Source: Gloeocapsopsis crepidinum LEGE 06123 (GTDB lineage: Bacteria > Cyanobacteriota > Cyanobacteriia > Cyanobacteriales > Chroococcidiopsidaceae). Taken from it: a DNA stretch of 46,221 nucleotides. The stretch lies in the NCBI RefSeq assembly GCF_015207655.1, contig NZ_JADEWN010000051.1, positions 1 to 46,221 on the forward strand, given 5' to 3'. Below are positions 44,084-46,221 of the stretch, in pieces; position 1 is the stretch's first letter, and each line of letters begins with the position of its first letter. The notes beneath the pieces are model-generated. The model saw only the letters and a list, made by a program, of their open reading frames with translations, was not told where the DNA came from and made no database searches. Position numbers and translations under genes: made by a program.

Positions 44084-45061
44084 ATGCCAATATACGTTTA
44101 CTGGGGTGAAGATGATTTCGCGATGCAAAAAGCAATTCTTCGCCTGCGCGATCGCTTCGTTGATTCCCAATGGCTTAGTTTTAACTATACTGCACTTCCG
44201 GCTTCTCAACCAGAAGTTGTTCTCCAAGGACTAACTCAAACTATGACGCCTCCTTTTGGTGCGGGAAGTCGTTTTGTCTGGCTTGTCGATCCAACAATAT
44301 TTCAGCAGTGTTCTTCAGACTTATTAGCACAATTGCAACGAACACTACCTGTTATTCCGGATCATTCAATTTTACTCTTTAGTTGCCGTAACAAACCTGA
44401 TGGACGTCTCAAGTCTACTCAGTTACTCCAAAAGTTGGGTGAACTTCAAGAATTTTCTCTCATTCCACCGTGGAAAACTGAGCAACTCATCCACAGAGTA
44501 CAACAAGCAGCTCAAGAACTAGACATGAAACTCACCGCACAAAGCACCCAAATGCTAGTAGAAGCTGTCGGCAACAATACACGACAAATGTATAACGAAC
44601 TAGAGAAATTACGGACTTTTAAAAGTTCTGATACACAACCGATAGATGTAGTAGCTGTAGCTGCCTTAGTTAGCAATACTACTCACAACAGCTTGCACCT
44701 TGCCGCCGCAATTAAAGACGGAAACTCAGCTAAGGCGCTGGAGTTAGTCACACAGCTAATTAACCAAAATGAACCGGCTTTGCGCATTACTGCAACTTTA
44801 ATAGGGCAATTTCGTACCTGGTTGTGGATTAAGTTAATGAGTGAGGCAAAGCATGATAATGCAGCAATAGCCCAAGCTGCTGAAATTGCAAATCCCAAGC
44901 GCGTTTACTTCCTTCAACAGGAAGTGAAGAGGATTTCTGTGCAACAACTTGTTTCTACATTGCCAATATTGCTTGAACTCGAAGTCAGCCTTAAACAAGG
45001 ATTTGAGGAAGTTTTGATGCTACAAACAAAAATTATGGAACTTTGCCAAATTTTTTGCTAA
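44084..45061 (+). CDS. holA: DNA polymerase III delta subunit
   Basis: Using the ATG at 44084 the protein has 325 residues and begins MPIYVYWGEDDFAMQKAI, the expected delta N-terminus; an in-frame ATG at 44030 would overlap cobH and has no family support. The fold is an inactive AAA-type module (MTPPFGAGSRFVWLVD, LLFSCRNKPDGRLKSTQLLQ) followed by the C-terminal collar helices (QMYNELEKLRTF, LRITATLIGQFRTWLWIK). Delta opens the beta sliding clamp within the clamp loader. There is no Walker A, as expected. It is divergent from cobH with a very short gap. Confidence 0.9.
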   Translation: MPIYVYWGEDDFAMQKAILRLRDRFVDSQWLSFNYTALPASQPEVVLQGLTQTMTPPFGAGSRFVWLVDPTIFQQCSSDLLAQLQRTLPVIPDHSILLFSCRNKPDGRLKSTQLLQKLGELQEFSLIPPWKTEQLIHRVQQAAQELDMKLTAQSTQMLVEAVGNNTRQMYNELEKLRTFKSSDTQPIDVVAVAALVSNTTHNSLHLAAAIKDGNSAKALELVTQLINQNEPALRITATLIGQFRTWLWIKLMSEAKHDNAAIAQAAEIANPKRVYFLQQEVKRISVQQLVSTLPILLELEVSLKQGFEEVLMLQTKIMELCQIFC

Positions 45062-45298
45062 AGCCAGTAAAAGGAAGTGTTATTTGATTGTCAGTAAAAA
45101 AATCGGTAGAATGGAGCATCTCAAAAGAAGGTCAGAGATGTTAAGGGTAAATACGGAGATTGAAGGAGAATAAGTTTCCTAATATCAGCATTCCTTTATA
45201 GCTATTGACTCTAGAATAATTCTATTTCTGGAACTTCTCAGGGATAAACTACTTCAAAACAATTGTTACCTTAAGTACTGTATGTTGTCTCTCGTTGT

Positions 45299-45796
45299 AT
45301 GATATCTTATTGGGATAAAGTCTACAGCTCTAGTCGCTTAAGCCAAATGCTGTCGCGATCGCTAATTATCGCCACTTTAAGTAGTGCAAGTGTGCTTTCT
45401 GGATGGATACCTAATTTAGTGGGAGCGCGACTATTGGAGTTTTCTTCTGTTGCTTATGCACAAGCTGTTAGCAATGCAGAGGTGACACAATATGCTCGTT
45501 CTGTGTTAGTTATGGAACCAGTGCGTCAAACAGCATTTAACGAGATTAAGAAAATTATTGCTTCAGACAACGTTCCGTCGATTATCTGTAACCAACCTCG
45601 AAGCTTTAGTTCTCTTCCTACGAATGCAAGGAATATTGCAGTAGACTTCTGTAAGCGTTCTAGACAAATAGTAGAAAGTAATGGATTGCCTATTGATCGG
45701 TTCAATGCAATTACTGTAAATTTGCAAAATGATGCTAATCTAGAACGAAGAGTTAAAAATGAGTTACTTCGTCTACAAAATACTTCAGCTAATTAG
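45299..45796 (+). CDS. DUF4168-like exported protein
   Basis: A 165-residue protein. After a short basic leader it has a hydrophobic segment (SLIIATLSSASVLSGWIPNL) and a likely signal cut after SSVAYA. The mature part VTQYARSVLVMEPVRQTAFN, followed by EIKKIIASDNVPSIICN, the helix NARNIAVDFCKRS and the NGLPIDRFNAITVNLQNDANL end, matches DUF4168, a periplasmic helical family of unknown role. Two Cys (in IICNQ and DFCKR) could form a disulphide. ATG at 45299 is used; an ATG 17 codons later would still leave a signal peptide. It appears to be a single-gene unit. Confidence 0.72.
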   Translation: MISYWDKVYSSSRLSQMLSRSLIIATLSSASVLSGWIPNLVGARLLEFSSVAYAQAVSNAEVTQYARSVLVMEPVRQTAFNEIKKIIASDNVPSIICNQPRSFSSLPTNARNIAVDFCKRSRQIVESNGLPIDRFNAITVNLQNDANLERRVKNELLRLQNTSAN

Positions 45797-46187
45797 TCGT
45801 ATCAGAAGATTAGTAGCATAATAAATTAATTTTCTACATCAATGTCATTAATATTAAGTAGTCTAGACTTTTTCTAACTAGACGACAGATGATAATTCTG
45901 GTTATTAAACAAAATCGTTGAGTTTTTATAGTAACGGTCAATAGAGTTAGGACATTATTGAAACTCAGAACGATTGACTTGTAAAGTTTGCTCAACGGAG
46001 GAAACCCTCGCACGCTTCCTCAACCGCTGCTCTGACTAACTTTTAACCCTGACCTCTGCTATAATTATTAAGATAGCTGACGCCTGACGAGAATTACAGC
46101 CTATTGCAGTTTTATGAGGCACAGTAGCAACAGTGAGTAAACCAGTTTTTCAAATGCACGGGATTAATTAAATCGAGTGCAGTGGCA
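45797..46187. other. 391-bp right-edge intergenic region
   Basis: It holds a second copy of the hairpin-type repeat (about 45987-46027, inverted relative to copy 1), a short CCTGACCTC heptamer trace at 46046-46057 and a TATAAT at 46060-46065 that could be a -10 box for a gene starting near the right edge. No other ORF is supported. Confidence 0.5.
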
Positions 46188-46221
46188 ATGAGAAGATCAA
46201 CCCTGAATGCAGTAGTTGGGG
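46188..46221 (+). CDS. Possible start of a gene cut by the window edge
   Basis: An ATG at 46188 opens MRRSTLNAVVG and runs off the window. It lies about 120 bases after a TATAAT. Eleven codons are too few to identify a family or be sure it is coding; the only support is the open frame and the upstream -10-like box. Confidence 0.2.
   Translation, partial: MRRSTLNAVVG

Noticed and set aside
43428-44090. Cobalamin riboswitch for the cob genes
   Set aside because: There is only an 11-base gap upstream of cobH, filled by holA, and no B12-box-like sequence was found.

Overview
This window looks like cyanobacterial chromosome. The evidence is the very frequent HIP1 octamer GCGATCGC in and between genes, a psbX-ycf66 pair, a cyAbrB-type regulator, a cyanobacterial chorismate lyase, heptanucleotide STRR-type tandem repeats and short hairpin-forming dispersed repeats. 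Gene content and protein similarity suggest a Chroococcidiopsis/Gloeocapsopsis-like lineage; that placement is recall and inference, not a computed result. No phage, CRISPR array, rRNA or intact insertion sequence was seen. The only transposon trace is a transposase tail at the extreme left edge.

Layout. 1-5.1 kb: an IS630-like tail fused onto a decayed isochorismatase-like gene, a secreted nuclease, small exported proteins, a ferritin-like diiron protein, a TauE/SafE permease, a 700-bp intergenic region with a small broken ORF, and a lipoprotein. 5.1-9.2 kb: purL and purF, two steps of purine synthesis. 9.3-13.7 kb: a possible functional module of AlkA-type DNA glycosylase, MATE exporter and Ogt-type alkyl-DNA repair protein on one strand, with a divergent MocR-type regulator whose start is preceded by repeated TACCAG sites. 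13.8-16.4 kb: chorismate lyase (plastoquinone head group) and the rpsP-khpA-phoH RNA/translation cluster. 16.5-21.1 kb: HutX-like and DUF6816-like proteins, an ABC exporter, tRNA-Tyr and tRNA-Thr, and an SDR.

21.4-29.4 kb: two abutting giant signalling proteins. The first has a kinase-like domain lacking the usual catalytic Asp, then AAA ATPase, GAF, histidine kinase and receiver; the second is receiver-PAS-GAF-histidine kinase. 29.5-35.6 kb: tRNA-Arg, a cyanobacterial HTH/acidic-linker protein, a Tat-type amine oxidase, cutA, tRNA-Leu, accC and yggT. 35.9-38.5 kb: psbX, ycf66 and two tandem TolB-like mini-propeller proteins. 38.5-46.2 kb: isoprenylcysteine-methyltransferase-like protein, sdhB, cyAbrB2-like regulator, CPBP protease, cobalamin genes cobL and cobH, holA and a DUF4168 protein.

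Most genes are ordinary core functions. The parts most worth a second look are the alkylation-repair/efflux/MocR neighbourhood, the degenerate kinase domain of the giant sensor, the duplicated TolB-like pair with a decayed third 5' end, and several small broken or repeat-derived elements. No clearly new biological system could be demonstrated from the sequence alone.
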